Positions 1-8,813 of a DNA stretch of 64,000 nucleotides are shown here, piece after piece. Where the stretch lies: contig JANQSE010000008.1 of assembly GCA_028284195.1 (NCBI GenBank), forward strand, positions 1 through 64,000. The letters are read 5' to 3'. This DNA comes from Balneola sp. Its GTDB lineage: Bacteria > Bacteroidota > Rhodothermia > Balneolales > Balneolaceae. Position 1 is the stretch's first letter. Each line of letters starts with the position of its first letter. The translations under genes and the position numbers were made by a program. Below the pieces are notes generated by a model that did no database searches, was not told the DNA's origin, and was given only the letters and a program-made list of their open reading frames with translations.

Positions 1-2
1 TC

Positions 3-96
3 AACGTGGCTGGGCTAAGTACAAAGTTGCGTAGCAACTCATCCCAACTTGGACTAAATTCAATGGTGAAACCACTGTACTTAGCCCAGCCACGTT
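3..96. repeat. 20-bp perfect inverted repeat with 54-bp spacer
   Basis: Positions 3-22 (AACGTGGCTGGGCTAAGTAC) are the exact reverse complement of 77-96. A smaller hairpin (AGTTGC at 25-30, GCAACT at 34-39) lies inside. It stands just upstream of the formyltransferase gene, and part of the right arm recurs downstream of that gene near 849-868. Seen directly. The class of element is unknown; it may be a dispersed hairpin element or the edge of a transferred segment, and the window begins too close to it to see the other side. Confidence 0.8.
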
Positions 97-125
97 AGCA
101 GCAATTAAGAAACTAAAAAGAAAAT

Positions 126-824
126 ATGATAGGAATTATCACATATGATGCACCACACAGAAAGACTCAGGATTTAATTTTAAAACTACTCTTAAATGGT
201 TATTCTGATATTCATCTTGTAGTTATACCTTGGGTAAAACGCAAAAACCATCAGCCCATCTTCAAGCATAGGCCATCTAAAAGAACCCCGGTTACAATAG
301 ATGAAATGTGCAAAAGGTTAAACCTTAAATTTTTTAGAGTAGGTATAGAAAACTTAAACGAATACTTTCTGAAAAACCGATTTGAACATATTTTAATTGG
401 CGGAGCAGGGATACTACCGGAAGATTTGGCTAAAAACCATAAAATAGTTAATTCCCATCCAGGATATTTACCAAATATGAAGGGACTTGATGCTTTTAAG
501 TGGGCTATTTATCAAGGGCAGCCAATAGGTGTAACCACTCACTATATTTCTGACAAAGCTGACGAAGGAGAACTAATTGAAAAAACAATTGTGCCAATAT
601 ACTTTGAAGATACTTTTCATAGTGTTGCTTACAGGGTATATGAAACTGAAGTTGAGATGCTTGTTAATTCGATAAGTCAAATCGAAAATAAAAATGCTCC
701 ATTAGAATCTTTGGAGGATAATAGATATGTTGCAAACAGAAGAATGCCTCATCAATTAGAAATTGTTATGATGGACAGGTTTGAAGAATTACGTAAGAAA
801 TCAAAATCATTTCGGAAAATCTAA
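126..824 (+). CDS. formyltransferase family protein
   Basis: A 232-residue cytosolic protein with the formyl_trans_N fold signature. The catalytic triad of the family (Asn, His, Asp) can be read as N109 and H111 in NSHPGYLP and D146 in the ADEGELIE segment. The family transfers a formyl group from N10-formyl-tetrahydrofolate to an amine, as in PurN, Fmt or sugar-nucleotide N-formyltransferases. The length suits a PurN-like or sugar N-formyltransferase without the C-terminal Fmt domain. Base composition looks more AT-rich than the dap genes beside it, and it is bracketed by repeat sequence, so recent acquisition, perhaps from a surface-polysaccharide cluster to the left, is plausible. Substrate cannot be told from sequence alone. 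Confidence 0.8.
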   Translation: MIGIITYDAPHRKTQDLILKLLLNGYSDIHLVVIPWVKRKNHQPIFKHRPSKRTPVTIDEMCKRLNLKFFRVGIENLNEYFLKNRFEHILIGGAGILPEDLAKNHKIVNSHPGYLPNMKGLDAFKWAIYQGQPIGVTTHYISDKADEGELIEKTIVPIYFEDTFHSVAYRVYETEVEMLVNSISQIENKNAPLESLEDNRYVANRRMPHQLEIVMMDRFEELRKKSKSFRKI

Positions 825-848
825 AACGGTAATATAGACTGCTTTCCT

Positions 849-868
849 GTACTACTATAGCCCAGCCA
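849..868. repeat. partial copy of the 77-92 repeat arm
   Basis: GTACTACTATAGCCCAGCCA matches the GTACTTAGCCCAGCCA arm at 77-92 apart from a 4-base insertion. It sits between the formyltransferase stop and the end of dapA, so the formyltransferase gene lies between two related sequences. Seen directly; function unknown. Confidence 0.5.
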
Positions 869-870
869 TA

Positions 871-1767
871 TTAATTACCAACTCCCTTAAACCACTCATT
901 AACCTTTCGATCGGCTTCCAGAAGAGCTTCTTCTCCTTCAGCTGTTAAATCATTTAATGAAAGAGGAAGGCGTACGGTTGTGTTTGTAATCCATCCTTTA
1001 TGTTGGAGAAGCACTTTAGTTGGTACCGGATTCGAGGCCGAGAACAAAGCATTGGCCGATTCTTCCCAATCCCCGAACAAATCATTAAAATCTCCATCCA
1101 GTATTACATCTACCAGCTTTCGTGTTTGAGCCGGCCATACATTAGAGGCTACAGAAACTAATCCAACCCCTCCCTCTTTTACAAAAGCTTCGATAAGTCC
1201 GTCGTCTCCGGAATAAAAATCTAAATCAGGGCTATGTTTTCTGAACTGCTTAAATTCTTCCACACTACCGCTGGCCTCTTTCACACCCATTACATTTGAA
1301 AACTTTTCTGAAAGCCGGGCCGGAACTTCGGGATGCAACTTCACTCCTGTTCTTGATGGCACATTGTACAACATACATGGGGTTTCTGTTATCGATAATA
1401 ATTCCGAAAACCATTCAAACTGGCCTTCTTTTCCCGGTTTTGCATATAGCGGAGTTACAAGCAACAGAGCATCCACCCCAACTTCGTCTGCATATCGGAT
1501 AAGATTCTTCTGGGCTTCCAGATTATGCCCTCCAATCCCAACCATTAATGGAACTTCCAGCTTTAGCTCTTTGGTAAATTTGATAACGGTTCGTTTTTCT
1601 TCATCAATAAGGTTTAGGCCTTCCCCTGTGCTTCCCAACACCAGCGTTCCCACTTTTGCCTGCTCCTGTTTTCTGAGCAAGTACTCCAGGCTTTCATAAT
1701 CCACACTACCATCTTCGTTCATGGGTGTAATCATCGCCGTATAAACAGGAAATTCTAGTTTCTTCAT
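871..1767 (-). CDS. dapA: 4-hydroxy-tetrahydrodipicolinate synthase
   Basis: A TIM-barrel class I aldolase of 298 residues, the usual length. It condenses pyruvate with aspartate semialdehyde, the first committed step to diaminopimelate and lysine. Visible signatures are GSTGE (45-49) for pyruvate carboxylate binding, YNVPSRTG (134-141) with the catalytic Tyr, and the Schiff-base lysine K163 in VKEASGS. The start codon overlaps the dapB stop (ATGA), so the two are probably translationally coupled. Together with dapB and lysC upstream on the same strand it forms a lysine/DAP branch cluster. Confidence 0.96.
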   Translation of the reverse strand: MKKLEFPVYTAMITPMNEDGSVDYESLEYLLRKQEQAKVGTLVLGSTGEGLNLIDEEKRTVIKFTKELKLEVPLMVGIGGHNLEAQKNLIRYADEVGVDALLLVTPLYAKPGKEGQFEWFSELLSITETPCMLYNVPSRTGVKLHPEVPARLSEKFSNVMGVKEASGSVEEFKQFRKHSPDLDFYSGDDGLIEAFVKEGGVGLVSVASNVWPAQTRKLVDVILDGDFNDLFGDWEESANALFSASNPVPTKVLLQHKGWITNTTVRLPLSLNDLTAEGEEALLEADRKVNEWFKGVGN

Positions 1768-2438
1768 TTTGCTTTCATAGTATGATCAAATAACTCTGCA
1801 AAGGTATAAACACCGCTCGACAAATTCTCTTGTTTCGTCAATTGTTCTGCCGCCCATACAGCACCTTCCGCAAACAAAGAACGATCTAGTGCCTCATGGC
1901 GGAGTTGTATTACTTCGGTTTCTGTTTTGATGGTTAATTCATGAATTCCGTTCACATCGCCTTCCCGGGCCGATGTTACTTCAGCATCTTTAGCCAACCA
2001 CTCTTTCCAGGATAGTGCCGTTCCGCTGGGAGCATCTTTTTTGTGGATATGATGCACTTCGTGAATTTCAAAAGAAGGTTTTTGCAGGATATCTGCCCCG
2101 GAAGAAATCACTTGAATCGCATTACGAATAATATTCATCCCCAAACTAAAGTTGCTTGCCAGTATCCATTTTGTATGGGCATCTTTCACTTGTTTATCCA
2201 AATTATCCGGCCATTCATACCCGGTACTTCCCCAAGCTGCCGGAACTCCTGACTTTAAAACCACCGGCAATAATTCTTCCACAGCATCCCCCGGCACAAA
2301 AATAATTACTGCATCACTTTCTTTGAGCTTTTCTATAGTGGGAGGATTGGACGCATCAAAAGCATGGGCAAGATTGCTGCCAAGTAGTTCAATTACTTTT
2401 CCTCCGGTTTTTCCGGTGCCAATTACTGAGATTTTCAT
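1764..2438 (-). CDS. dapB: 4-hydroxy-tetrahydrodipicolinate reductase
   Basis: A 224-residue NAD(P)H-dependent reductase of the DapB family, acting after DapA. The N-terminus carries the Rossmann loop GTGKTGGKV (7-15). The catalytic segment EVHHIHKKDAPSGT (127-140) holds the conserved His and Lys, and NFSLGMN (96-102) is also typical. It is shorter than the roughly 270-residue enterobacterial form, as is common for this lineage. Stop codon overlaps the dapA start by four bases. Confidence 0.95.
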   Translation of the reverse strand: MKISVIGTGKTGGKVIELLGSNLAHAFDASNPPTIEKLKESDAVIIFVPGDAVEELLPVVLKSGVPAAWGSTGYEWPDNLDKQVKDAHTKWILASNFSLGMNIIRNAIQVISSGADILQKPSFEIHEVHHIHKKDAPSGTALSWKEWLAKDAEVTSAREGDVNGIHELTIKTETEVIQLRHEALDRSLFAEGAVWAAEQLTKQENLSSGVYTFAELFDHTMKAK

Positions 2439-2928
2439 TTTAATGTTTGGGCTACAGAATTTTATTCCTTGATCGTAAAGAAGTTATACAATCTTTCAAC
2501 AAGTTTTATTGCTCTTACTCAGTTGAATTCTAGCTCAGTCATCCTGGAGCCTGCCTTAATAACTAAAACCTGCAACCTATATTGGTATTTAGAATTATTG
2601 GCGAAAAAAGAACGTAATCCACAACAAACACTTATTTTTGTCTTGATACAAAAGTAACAAAAGATCAAGACGAAGTATTTAATACGGGTTCACTGAACCT
2701 GCGCTGAATAATTCCAAAGGTCTCCTCTCAATCGAGTTAAACCGAAAACTTCCAGCCTGTGTGGAATTATTCCTCCTTCGGAGACGCTTTCGGTTCACAT
2801 TCACTTTTCCGTCTTAAATACTAAGGTCAGGTTTTCCTGGATAATGAGATTTTCATATGATTTTAGATGGTTGGTTTATGGATGCTGAATTGTTTCAAGC
2901 TAAATCAGCATTCATAAATCAACATTCA
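2439..2928. other. intergenic region with nested imperfect inverted repeats
   Basis: A 490-bp stretch between dapB and lysC with no convincing gene. The right two thirds hold several complementary segments: GAATAATTCC (2705-2714) with GGAATTATTC (2763-2772), an imperfect pair GACGAAGTATTTA (2669-2681) with the sequence at 2815-2828, and AAACCGAAA near 2740 with TTTCGGTT near 2789. These could fold into a branched RNA or be a decayed dispersed repeat. No lysine riboswitch consensus was recognised. The short frame at 2469-2657 has no protein-like features and was not called. Confidence 0.45.
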
Positions 2929-4266
2929 TCATTCCTTACTTTCAATAAATTCTTTATGAAGCAACTTTACAATCGCTTCTCCATCTTCTTCATCTACTAA
3001 AAAACAGATGTTATTTTCACTTGCACCATGGCAAACCATCCGGATGTTGAAATCTGTTAGCTTGTTAAATATATCACCGCTTACCCCGGCTGTCTCATCC
3101 AATTTATTCCCGATAAGCGCAACTAATGCATAATCTTTTTCTATTTTAAGATCACAGAACTCTTGCAATTCTTCCATTACTTCTTTTGTCAGCTCTACTT
3201 TATTGGCTGCATTCACGGCGGTATCCAGTGTAAGGGAAACGCTTACCTCGCTCGTACTCACTAAGTCCACAGATATTTTATGATCGGCGAGCACCTGAAA
3301 CAGCTTTGCCAAAAAACCATATTGATGCAGCATATCAAGGCTTTTCACTGTCAACAGCGTTTGATTTTTGCGGAGAGAAATTGCACGTATCACCGGCTTC
3401 TCCTCCGAAGTGTGAACAATCAATGTGCCTGGTTCGTCCGGTTCTTTGGTAGATGCCACCCTCACACTTACTCCTGCCCTAATCGCCGGTTTTAGGGTTG
3501 CCGGATGCAGAACTTTTCCTCCAAATACGGAAAGCTCAGCAGCTTCATCAAAAGTAATCTGTTCAATCGGTTTTGCTTTACTAACTATTCTGGGATCAGT
3601 AGAATAAATTCCGGCAACGTCGGTCCATATCTCCAGTGTTTCGGCTTGTAATGCTTCCGCAAAAAGAGCGGCTGATAAATCGCTGCCGCCCCGGCCTAAC
3701 GTAGTGGTATTACCAAAAATATCGGCCCCGATAAATCCCTGTGTTAAATATGTTTTTCTCCTGGTATCGAGTCCAGCCATTTTTTTCGTTAGCAGCTTTC
3801 TGTCAACCGTAGCATTTCCAAACACGGAATCGGTTTTCATCAGCTCACGAGCATCCAGCCATTCTGTATCAACTCCCTCTTCTTTTAGTATATGGATAAA
3901 TATCTTCGTAGATATCAACTCCCCAAAAGCGTATAGTTTGTCTTTCCAGCGTTTGTCCCTGGCAACTAAGTCAAGGTGCTGCCTCAACGCTGTAAGATCT
4001 TTCCTGAACGCCTGCTCAGCTTCATTTTTTGCCGATGACAACTGTTCAATAATTTCTAAATGACGGTTCTTTATCCCAATTAACAGTTCTTCTTTTGCTG
4101 TTGAGTTAAGATCGACAGCACTTAACGCAATCAGGTCATTCGTTGTACCCGATGTTGCACTTATTACAACAAATGTCCGGTTTCGATCGAAGGCTACTAT
4201 CCCGGCACTATGGCACATAGCCTGATAATTACCAACGCTGGTTCCTCCGAATTTTGATACAATCAT
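2929..4266 (-). CDS. lysC: aspartate kinase, monofunctional (lysine branch)
   Basis: A 445-residue aspartokinase that phosphorylates aspartate with ATP, the entry step of the aspartate family. It shows KFGGTSVG (5-12), TTLGRGGSD (188-196) and WTDVAGIYSTDPRIV (214-228), followed by two C-terminal ACT-like segments that in the family bind a feedback inhibitor. Overall it resembles the LysC (AKIII) class. Neighbouring dapB and dapA on the same strand suggest it serves lysine and peptidoglycan DAP, while a second aspartokinase is fused to homoserine dehydrogenase at 27094. The 490-bp gap to dapB makes co-transcription uncertain. Confidence 0.94.
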   Translation of the reverse strand: MIVSKFGGTSVGNYQAMCHSAGIVAFDRNRTFVVISATSGTTNDLIALSAVDLNSTAKEELLIGIKNRHLEIIEQLSSAKNEAEQAFRKDLTALRQHLDLVARDKRWKDKLYAFGELISTKIFIHILKEEGVDTEWLDARELMKTDSVFGNATVDRKLLTKKMAGLDTRRKTYLTQGFIGADIFGNTTTLGRGGSDLSAALFAEALQAETLEIWTDVAGIYSTDPRIVSKAKPIEQITFDEAAELSVFGGKVLHPATLKPAIRAGVSVRVASTKEPDEPGTLIVHTSEEKPVIRAISLRKNQTLLTVKSLDMLHQYGFLAKLFQVLADHKISVDLVSTSEVSVSLTLDTAVNAANKVELTKEVMEELQEFCDLKIEKDYALVALIGNKLDETAGVSGDIFNKLTDFNIRMVCHGASENNICFLVDEEDGEAIVKLLHKEFIESKE

Positions 4267-4386
4267 TCTTACAGTTTTAAAATGAGTCTGAAAATAAGAA
4301 GCTCCCCGCCAATAACCTGCAGCTTTTTCATTTTTAAATCATCGTTAAAATGTAGTATCCTCTCGGTGTTCATAAACAATGATTTC

Positions 4387-5607
4387 GTGCTCATTAAAAA
4401 ACTTTGTTTACAATTTATAGTTTTTGCAGTTATAGCCATCGGCTGCTCATCATCTTCATCTAACAAACTAACGGTAAACAAACTCGAAGATCGATTAAAT
4501 GAAATCTCTTCAATTTCTAATGATAAAGCCCGACAAATTGCCGCCGATTCTCTTTGGAATACCCTGAGAACAAAAAATCAAATTCCATTCCGGGAAAATA
4601 AAAATGTTGTATTTCTATACCGTGGCAAAGCCGACAGTGTAAGTTGGAATGGAGATTTTAATTCATGGTCAGGTAATAAATCATTCAAAAATGAAGGTAC
4701 CAGAGTTAAAGGAACAGATATCTGGATGTTAAAAACCTCTTTCCCTGAAGATGCCCGACTAGATTATAAAGTAGTAGTTGATGGAAACTGGATGTTAGAC
4801 CCTCATAACCCTCACCAACAATGGAGCGGGTTCGGGCCAAATTCTGAACTAAGAATGCCCAAATGGGAAGCCGAACCTTTAACCAATAGAATTACTAAAG
4901 TGGAGAAAGGGGTATTAGGTGATGATCTTGAAATTGAAAGCGGACATCTGAGCTATACTGTTCAATATCGCTTGTACACCCCGCCAAACTATCAAAACCT
5001 CTCTGATCTACCAGCTTTATATGTACTGGATGGCCAGGAATACTTAGATAATAACCTCGGTGCGTTAGTAATTATGCTGGATAACCTGATCTACCTGGAC
5101 GAGATAGAACCCATTATTGTAGTTTTTATCGATCCGCGGAACCCTAAAGACCAGGATATTAATCGCAGAGCAAATGAGTTCGGTATCAATCCTGATTATG
5201 CTGATTTTATGGTATATGAATTAATTCCCGAAATCGAATCAAATTACAAAGCCTCCACCAACCGGGAAAACAGAGCTTTGCTGGGGACTTCGCTTGGTGG
5301 TTTAAATACTACCTATCTTGGATTCAAACATCCGGACATCTTTGGGAAGCTTGCCATCCAGGCACCTGCATATTGGTATAAAGAAAAAGAAATTTACTCT
5401 CTGGTTCGGGGTGCACAAAACCCCAATCTCGATATTTATATGAGCGTGGGCACAATCGGAGACAACATCAACGATGCCCGCCGAATGAAAGCCGAGTTTG
5501 AAAAGCTTAACCTCGATTTTACTTACCTGGAAGTAAACGAAGGGCACTCCTGGGGAGCCTGGAGCGCTCAAACAGATGATATTCTCATTCAATTTTTTAA
5601 AAAATAA
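4387..5607 (+). CDS. esterase-family lipoprotein with E-set domain (enterochelin esterase-like)
   Basis: The frame is open from 4282, but a GTG at 4387 gives a clean lipoprotein signal (hydrophobic run ending in AIGC, lipid Cys at residue 20), so that start is preferred; the product is then 406 residues. An early-set, carbohydrate-binding-like domain (about 73-155, containing SVSWNGDFNSW) is followed by an alpha/beta-hydrolase of the putative esterase (Fes/EsteraseD) family. The nucleophile is S302 in GTSLGG and the likely catalytic His is in NEGHSW near residue 387. It is probably anchored in the cell envelope and hydrolyses an ester of unknown identity. It is transcribed divergently from lysC. 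Confidence 0.85.
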   Translation: MLIKKLCLQFIVFAVIAIGCSSSSSNKLTVNKLEDRLNEISSISNDKARQIAADSLWNTLRTKNQIPFRENKNVVFLYRGKADSVSWNGDFNSWSGNKSFKNEGTRVKGTDIWMLKTSFPEDARLDYKVVVDGNWMLDPHNPHQQWSGFGPNSELRMPKWEAEPLTNRITKVEKGVLGDDLEIESGHLSYTVQYRLYTPPNYQNLSDLPALYVLDGQEYLDNNLGALVIMLDNLIYLDEIEPIIVVFIDPRNPKDQDINRRANEFGINPDYADFMVYELIPEIESNYKASTNRENRALLGTSLGGLNTTYLGFKHPDIFGKLAIQAPAYWYKEKEIYSLVRGAQNPNLDIYMSVGTIGDNINDARRMKAEFEKLNLDFTYLEVNEGHSWGAWSAQTDDILIQFFKK

Positions 5608-5621
5608 CCAATCATATTTTT

Positions 5622-6863
5622 ATGGAAACACCTCTGATAACAAATGATGCCGTAGTCTTTGGGCTGCTCATGGCAATTTTAGCTGCCATCTTTATTACAT
5701 CTCATAGCGATAAACCCGGATGGAAAAAATTCTACCGGTTTGTGCCTTCTCTGTTGCTCTGTTATTTCGTGCCATCCATATTTACAACCTTAGGAGTCAT
5801 TTCTCCGGATGGTTCAAGCTTATATCATGTCGCTTCTAGATATCTGCTGCCTGCCAGTTTAATTCTGCTAACACTTAGTATTGATTTAAAAGCGATCATG
5901 AATTTAGGATGGAAAGCTGTGGTAATGTTTTTTGCCGGAACAACAGGAATTATAATCGGAGGACCACTAGCGTTACTCATTGTAGGTGCTGTCAATCCCG
6001 ATATTGTAGGCGGTGCAGGCCCTGATGAAGTATGGAGAGGTTTAGCAACCGTAGCAGGAAGCTGGATCGGAGGTGGAGCTAATCAAACCGCTATGTATGA
6101 AACTTTTCAGCCGAGTGATACTTTATTTAGTGCTATGATTACTGTGGATATTATTGTAGCCAACATTTGGATGGCTTTTTTGCTGTACGGTGCCGGAATA
6201 AGTGATAAAGTAGATTCCTGGTTTAAAGCAGATTCCTCTGCTATCGAAGCCCTCAAAAAAAGCGTAGCTGATTACCAGGCAAGTATCGCCAAAGTAACCT
6301 CCCTGGTTGATCTAACTAAAATTGCTGCCATTGCCTTCATTATTGTTGCTTTAGGCCACATAGTTGGGGATTTCATGAATCCTTTCATCGAAGAAAATTT
6401 TCCCGGCCTTAGAAAACTGAGTTTAAATTCTCAGTTTTTCTGGATCATTGTAGTTGCCACAATAGGCGGGTTTGCACTTTCTTTTACCAAGCACAGAGAA
6501 CTGGAAGGCGCAGGAGCTTCAAAAATTGGAAGCCTGTTTCTCTATATACTGGTAATGACTATCGGGATGAAAATGGATCTCGGAGCTTTTGCCGATGTTC
6601 CGGGATTTTTTGTGATAGGTTTTATTTGGATTATCATTCATGTCATCATTTTGCTTGGAGTGGGCAAGCTCATTAAAGCCCCATTCTTTTTCACTGCTGT
6701 AGGCAGCCAGGCTAATGTGGGTGGAGCGGCTTCTGCACCAATTGTTGCTTCTGCGTTCTCTCCGGCTCTGGCACCAGTTGGTGTTCTGCTTGCCGTTTTA
6801 GGATATGGAGTGGGTACTTTTGGTGCTTTGCTATGTGGATGGATAATGCAGGCAATTTCTTGA
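5622..6863 (+). CDS. DUF819 family integral membrane protein (YjcL-like)
   Basis: A 413-residue polytopic inner-membrane protein with about ten to twelve hydrophobic segments. The glycine-rich stretches AGSWIGGGANQTAMYE and VGSQANVGGAASAPIV are hallmarks of the DUF819 family, which resembles solute symporters with two inverted halves; no substrate is established. It starts 14 bp after the esterase stop and is likely co-transcribed with it. GltS-type glutamate carriers look superficially similar, but the motifs fit DUF819 better. Confidence 0.85.
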   Translation: METPLITNDAVVFGLLMAILAAIFITSHSDKPGWKKFYRFVPSLLLCYFVPSIFTTLGVISPDGSSLYHVASRYLLPASLILLTLSIDLKAIMNLGWKAVVMFFAGTTGIIIGGPLALLIVGAVNPDIVGGAGPDEVWRGLATVAGSWIGGGANQTAMYETFQPSDTLFSAMITVDIIVANIWMAFLLYGAGISDKVDSWFKADSSAIEALKKSVADYQASIAKVTSLVDLTKIAAIAFIIVALGHIVGDFMNPFIEENFPGLRKLSLNSQFFWIIVVATIGGFALSFTKHRELEGAGASKIGSLFLYILVMTIGMKMDLGAFADVPGFFVIGFIWIIIHVIILLGVGKLIKAPFFFTAVGSQANVGGAASAPIVASAFSPALAPVGVLLAVLGYGVGTFGALLCGWIMQAIS

Positions 6864-6946
6864 ACTGAGAATATTGGCCAATCCCGTCTTCACGAATCCG
6901 CCTGCTCCCGATCCTGACAGTAACCGTAATCTGAATAACGTGGAGT

Positions 6947-7081
6947 GTCATTGCGAGGAAGCTTAAACTAAGTTTGGAGTAAGTAAAGATTAGACGAAGC
7001 AATCTTCCCATTAAAATTGGATGTCGTTATTGAAAAGATTGCCACCTTCTCCCAATGTGTCGGGATCGAAATCAGAATGAC
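6947..7081. repeat. dispersed hairpin-type intergenic repeat, copy A
   Basis: Begins GTCATTGCGAGGAAG and ends with CAGAATGAC, with internal AAGATT/AATCTT pieces. It is a diverged member of the GTCAT...ATGAC repeat family also seen at 34894, 35341, 49069, 50735 and 57375. It occupies most of the gap between the DUF819 gene and the serine-hydrolase homologue, a 300-bp space in which no gene is apparent. Confidence 0.6.
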
Positions 7082-7163
7082 AACCTCAAAATGGAAAGAT
7101 ATGCTCACCTGTTATTCGTATCTTGGGTGCGATCAGAATCCAAACCATTAACCATTCTTAGAT

Positions 7164-8321
7164 TTGAAGAGAGCTCTCAAATTTTTCCTCGTTTTTGCAG
7201 CAACTACACTTGTTATTTTTGCTGCTGCAGGAATCCCAAATTATTCAGCATTTAAAACGCTCTTCTCAAATACCGATGGCATGAGAGAAGGATATGAGTA
7301 TATCGAAAGTACTTATTCGCTTAAAGCACTCACAGAATTTATAGGCGAACATCCGGAATATATATCGGTAGCAAGTTTTAACGTAAACGACCCGGATTCA
7401 GGCATTTTCTATAGCGCTGATACTCCCAGAACACAGGGTGCACTTTCGAATTTCTTTCTTCTTTTAGAATACGAACGGCAGGTTGAGCATCGCCTCATCG
7501 ATCCTGAATTGGAGGTTTCAATCGAGGACATTGAACAATATTTTCTCCCACAAATAAGCGAGAATGCACATAACTCATCCATCGAATCGCTTGCTGCAAA
7601 AAGCAAAGATGGAAATGTTACTATTGATGAAGCCGTTTCTGTGATGATTGAGACTAACGGATTGGCAATCGCCGATTATCTGTGGTTTAAACTAGGAGAA
7701 GGTAATATTCAAAGTACGTTAGAAAATCTGGAATTAGAGAACACACAACCTCCCCTTCCGTTTTCAGGATTATATTTAGCAATCAACCCGTCTGTTTCTG
7801 ACACCACTTTTTTTTCACGGACAAATGTAATCGCATTAGCAAAGAGACTCAGAGAAGACGGTGCGTTCAATTCAGAAATGAAAGAATCTTTTAGAAAAAA
7901 ACGTTTAAACCTCAGTTTCATTGAAGAACGGGATGCTCTCAAACATTTCCCACAAACTACCGCCCGTGAAATGGCACATTTAATGGCAAAGCTTCAAAAA
8001 GAAGAATTGATCTCAACTACTGTTTCCAAAGCTGTAAAAGAAAAAATGAAATGGGTATTTGGCGGCGAAGCCATAAAACGAAGCTTCTCGGATTACGGGG
8101 CCATTTACGATAACCGGATGGGAATGCTGAGCGGCATTGATTTCGGAACATCTATTTATGACGGACATACCTCGGCCCAGGCTGTATTCTTTGATAAATT
8201 GCCTGTGGCATTTTTTATTCATCTTTCAGCAAACCATATGCAGGAAGATTATCAACAACGACTGATCTGGGATCCCGCACTATATGAAACTACCATTAAA
8301 GAAATTGAAAGGGTACACTAA
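7164..8321 (+). CDS. serine hydrolase (class A beta-lactamase-like) homologue, probably catalytically inactive
   Basis: A 385-residue protein with an N-terminal hydrophobic segment (about 7-24) indicating export or membrane anchoring; the likely start is TTG. The body follows the layout of the beta-lactamase-like serine hydrolases: the region DPDSGIFYSADTPRT precedes the place where family members carry S-x-x-K, but here that tetrad reads A93-L94-S95-N96, so both the nucleophile and the general base appear to be lost. The SDN-like motif is also altered (ETNGLAIADYL). The assignment rests on remembered family patterns. It may be a pseudoenzyme binding peptidoglycan or a partner. The next gene follows 3 bp later. 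Confidence 0.65.
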   Translation: MKRALKFFLVFAATTLVIFAAAGIPNYSAFKTLFSNTDGMREGYEYIESTYSLKALTEFIGEHPEYISVASFNVNDPDSGIFYSADTPRTQGALSNFFLLLEYERQVEHRLIDPELEVSIEDIEQYFLPQISENAHNSSIESLAAKSKDGNVTIDEAVSVMIETNGLAIADYLWFKLGEGNIQSTLENLELENTQPPLPFSGLYLAINPSVSDTTFFSRTNVIALAKRLREDGAFNSEMKESFRKKRLNLSFIEERDALKHFPQTTAREMAHLMAKLQKEELISTTVSKAVKEKMKWVFGGEAIKRSFSDYGAIYDNRMGMLSGIDFGTSIYDGHTSAQAVFFDKLPVAFFIHLSANHMQEDYQQRLIWDPALYETTIKEIERVH

Positions 8322-8324
8322 GAG

Positions 8325-8813
8325 ATGTCAAAATACAGGCTACTTTCACTTTATTGGCTAATTCCCGGATACCTGATCTTTCTGGTAGTTCAGCAGTTTT
8401 CGGTTTACAGCGGAGCAAAAGCAACCTTTAATAATGGGCAGCAATACACCGCAAATGTATTGGATATGGAAGTAAAACAAATTGCAGCACAGAGCAACGG
8501 TTATATTATCGTTTCTTTTGATACGAATTCCGGTGAAACCATTGAGCGAAAAATGACACTATCCATTCAAATGGCTCAGCAATTGCTGCAAGGCGCACAG
8601 GTTAATCTAAGCTATATGCCGGGAGCCTACCCGGAAATTGTACTTCACCCAACCTATCAAATTCAAGTAAAAACTTCTTTTTTCAATGCCTCAGTGGCTT
8701 TTTTAGGATCTATGGTAACTCTTATTTTTGGGGTTTACGTACAGCGCTATGTAAACAGAAAAAGCCTTAATGAGACAGCTGATGATTTTACCATTGAGCG
8801 GGTCGATACATGA
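8325..8813 (+). CDS. conserved hypothetical membrane protein (DUF3592-like layout)
   Basis: A 162-residue protein with a transmembrane helix near each end (about 10-27 and 121-141) and a beta-rich middle part rich in Val, Gln and Ser. This two-helix arrangement with a soluble insert resembles DUF3592 proteins, but no diagnostic motif was found, so function is unknown. It lies 3 bp after the serine-hydrolase homologue and its stop overlaps the next start (ATGA), so the three genes probably form one operon. Confidence 0.7.
   Translation: MSKYRLLSLYWLIPGYLIFLVVQQFSVYSGAKATFNNGQQYTANVLDMEVKQIAAQSNGYIIVSFDTNSGETIERKMTLSIQMAQQLLQGAQVNLSYMPGAYPEIVLHPTYQIQVKTSFFNASVAFLGSMVTLIFGVYVQRYVNRKSLNETADDFTIERVDT

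Noticed and set aside
1-100. Integron attC site
   Set aside because: AAC...GTT at the ends and the hairpin shape are suggestive, but the 20-bp arms are perfectly paired without an extrahelical base, the right core GTTAGCA departs from GTTRRRY, and no second complete site follows the gene.
2469-2657. Possible 62-residue protein
   Set aside because: No family features, low-complexity composition and overlap with repeat-like sequence; no start-site support.
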